Part shown: positions 6,076 to 7,047 of the stretch, piece by piece
Layout: each line of letters starts with the position of its first letter
Numbering within the stretch: the stretch's first letter is position 1
Assembly (NCBI GenBank): GCA_964515805.1
Contig: CAZEUZ010000139.1
Span: forward strand, 1-7,047
Direction: 5' to 3'
Length of the DNA: 7,047 nt
DNA from: CAZEUZ01 sp964515805
GTDB taxonomy: Bacteria > Pseudomonadota > Gammaproteobacteria > Pseudomonadales > Cellvibrionaceae
Program-made: the position numbers and the translations under genes
The notes under the pieces: generated by a model
The model's input: the letters and a program-made list of their open reading frames with translations, nothing else
Databases searched by the model: none
Told to the model about the DNA's origin: nothing

Positions 6076-6732
6076 CTAACGATGTGCAATGACGGACGAA
6101 TAAGTCAGTAACATCTTGTTGTGATTAAATGGCGGTATGAAATAACCACGATGATGGCCGCTATCATCGACGATGATAATTTTAGGCCAAGCGCTTGCTG
6201 TATGTTGAGTCGAACGATCAACACTGTCTTTAACACTCTGCCAGCGTGAATTTTCAGGGGAAATAGTTTGTATTTGCTTCGGGTCGATCACATTATTCTG
6301 ATCAGCTGCGTTGATTAACGCCAGTAATTCTGCCGTACTGTCCGTACTATCGGTCACTAATACCAATTGCGTTTTTTCGAGATGCACCTGTTGTAACTGA
6401 CCCAACATAATCACTAAAGAGGTCATGTATTCAACGCAAGCCGCACTACAACGACCTTCATGAACTACCAACAATCGCCACTTTCGCGGCGATAATTGTT
6501 CGGCCACAGCCTGTCTTTGTAAGTCTGCAAATAATAACTGCGGCTGTTTCAGCAGAACCAAACCATTGACACGCAGCTCAATGGGTGACAAATAGCGAGG
6601 AGTTGTTATCTTATGATAGAACAACACCCATAAAATGGTAATAAAGATTACACACGCAACAACTGTTAACCAAATACCTCGTTTTTGCCGTTGAGTGTGA
6701 TTCACTTGACCGTCAGTCACTTCAGTATCCAT
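6076..6732 (-). CDS. Divergent SCO1/SenC-like cytochrome oxidase assembly protein
   Basis: A 218-residue protein with one N-terminal membrane segment (about 19-39) preceded by a charged stretch, then a domain expected in the periplasm. After the helix, RYLSPIELRVNGLVLL (46-61) resembles the segment that opens many proteobacterial SCO1/SenC proteins. It is followed by the thioredoxin-fold strand WRLLVVHEG (85-93) and a CxxxC motif, CSAAC (Cys95, Cys99). SCO proteins bind copper with CPxxCP plus a distal His; here both prolines are replaced, and His177 in QHTASAWPKIIIVDDSG is the best but imperfect candidate. PKIIIVDDSGHHRGYFIPP (183-201) fits the family's closing strand and turn. The gene lies 43 bp after cyoE on the same strand, where SCO genes often sit. 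There is no clear Shine-Dalgarno at the ATG; an in-frame TAA 11 codons upstream limits alternatives. It could instead be another thioredoxin-like protein of the oxidase cluster; copper delivery is inference. Confidence 0.65.
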   Translation of the reverse strand: MDTEVTDGQVNHTQRQKRGIWLTVVACVIFITILWVLFYHKITTPRYLSPIELRVNGLVLLKQPQLLFADLQRQAVAEQLSPRKWRLLVVHEGRCSAACVEYMTSLVIMLGQLQQVHLEKTQLVLVTDSTDSTAELLALINAADQNNVIDPKQIQTISPENSRWQSVKDSVDRSTQHTASAWPKIIIVDDSGHHRGYFIPPFNHNKMLLTYSSVIAHR

Positions 6733-6775
6733 AGTAATGGTGGTTAGTGTGTTACATACCGGTTAATTATTTTAG

Positions 6776-7047
6776 CTAAAGACTCGAGGGCAAAAGATAA
6801 TGGTCCAACAACATCACTACAAACAACGCCATCAAATAAACAATAGAATATCTAAACGTATCCATGGCGGCATTCGGCTGCTTGCCTATTAGCAACACGA
6901 TACTCCAGTAGATAAAACCACTACCAAGAATTACAGCCCCCAACAAATAAACCCAACCAAACATGCCTGTGACGAAAGGCAGTAGAGTAACCACAAACAT
7001 GATAAGCGTATATAACATGATATGGAGCTTGGTGTAACGTTCGCCAT
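6776..7047 (-). CDS. cyoE: Protoheme IX farnesyltransferase (heme O synthase), C-terminal part
   Basis: C-terminal 89 residues of CyoE/CtaB, the polytopic inner-membrane enzyme that attaches a farnesyl group to heme B to make heme O for heme-copper oxidases. The frame is open through the right edge, so the rest of the gene lies outside; the internal ATG at 7018 is not the true start. The residues before it (GERYTKLHI) match the family's conserved TKLHI-LYT segment. They are followed by typical hydrophobic helices: LYTLIMFVVTLLPFVTGM, VYLLGAVILGSGFIYWS, and a last helix ending at LLDHYLL. The change from a soluble loop to three membrane spans fits the end of this UbiA-type prenyltransferase. 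With the SCO-like gene downstream, it suggests a cytochrome c oxidase assembly cluster continuing to the right. The name ctaB is equally usable. Confidence 0.92.
   Translation of the reverse strand, partial: GERYTKLHIMLYTLIMFVVTLLPFVTGMFGWVYLLGAVILGSGFIYWSIVLLIGKQPNAAMDTFRYSIVYLMALFVVMLLDHYLLPSSL

Noticed and set aside
6771..6780. TTTAGCTAAA palindrome at the cyoE stop as a terminator or operator
   Set aside because: Short AT-rich palindrome without loop or T-run, overlapping the stop codon; likely chance.
6776..7018. An 80-residue membrane protein starting at the ATG at 7018
   Set aside because: The frame stays open upstream and the residues before that ATG match CyoE, so it is the end of a longer gene, not a small protein.
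1..7047. A new defence, mobile-element, CRISPR or phage-type system
   Set aside because: Every long frame is assigned to a housekeeping or assembly family; there are no repeats of array type, transposase, integrase, att-like duplication or clusters of unknown genes.

Overview
The window looks like chromosomal DNA of a gammaproteobacterium, probably a marine or environmental relative of the Pseudomonas/Cellvibrio-type lineages. Three things point there: separate alpha and beta subunits of glycyl-tRNA synthetase, an LpxL-type lipid A acyltransferase, and a PlsC with the HQxxxET motif known from Pseudomonas. The placement was made by reading protein motifs and is not a database result. Coding density is very high. 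There is no RNA gene, insertion sequence, CRISPR array or prophage signature, and no gene-free stretch over 300 bases.

Layout. Positions 1-702 (minus) hold cysE, serine acetyltransferase, cut by the left edge so that its C-terminus is missing. Positions 742-1632 (minus) hold an LpxL/HtrB-type lipid A acyltransferase, which probably shares a transcript with cysE. A 121-bp divergent region follows, with a perfect TATAAT -10 box facing right. Positions 1754-6039 (plus) are a tightly packed run with gaps of 6, 6 and 2 bp: glyQ, glyS, a PlsC-type 1-acylglycerol-3-phosphate acyltransferase, and a short single-domain asparaginase-like protein. On the minus strand from the right edge come the 3' part of cyoE/ctaB (heme O synthase) and then a divergent SCO1/SenC-like protein. 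These two converge on the asparaginase-like gene across a 36-bp gap with no clear terminator.

Functions. The central operon pairs glycyl-tRNA charging with a phospholipid acyltransferase. In Pseudomonas aeruginosa the same gene types (lptA/plsC, glyS, glyQ, an htrB-like gene) lie together near the replication origin, so this block is probably a rearranged version of that conserved neighbourhood. The right-hand pair belongs to cytochrome c oxidase assembly: CyoE makes heme O, and SCO proteins deliver copper to the CuA site. The left-hand pair serves cysteine synthesis and outer-membrane lipid A.

Most of the window is ordinary housekeeping DNA. The two items worth a second look are the single-domain asparaginase-like protein, which keeps the N-domain catalytic residues but has no C-terminal domain, and the SCO-like protein, whose copper motif is degenerate. 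Nothing here supports a new defence, mobile or RNA-based system.
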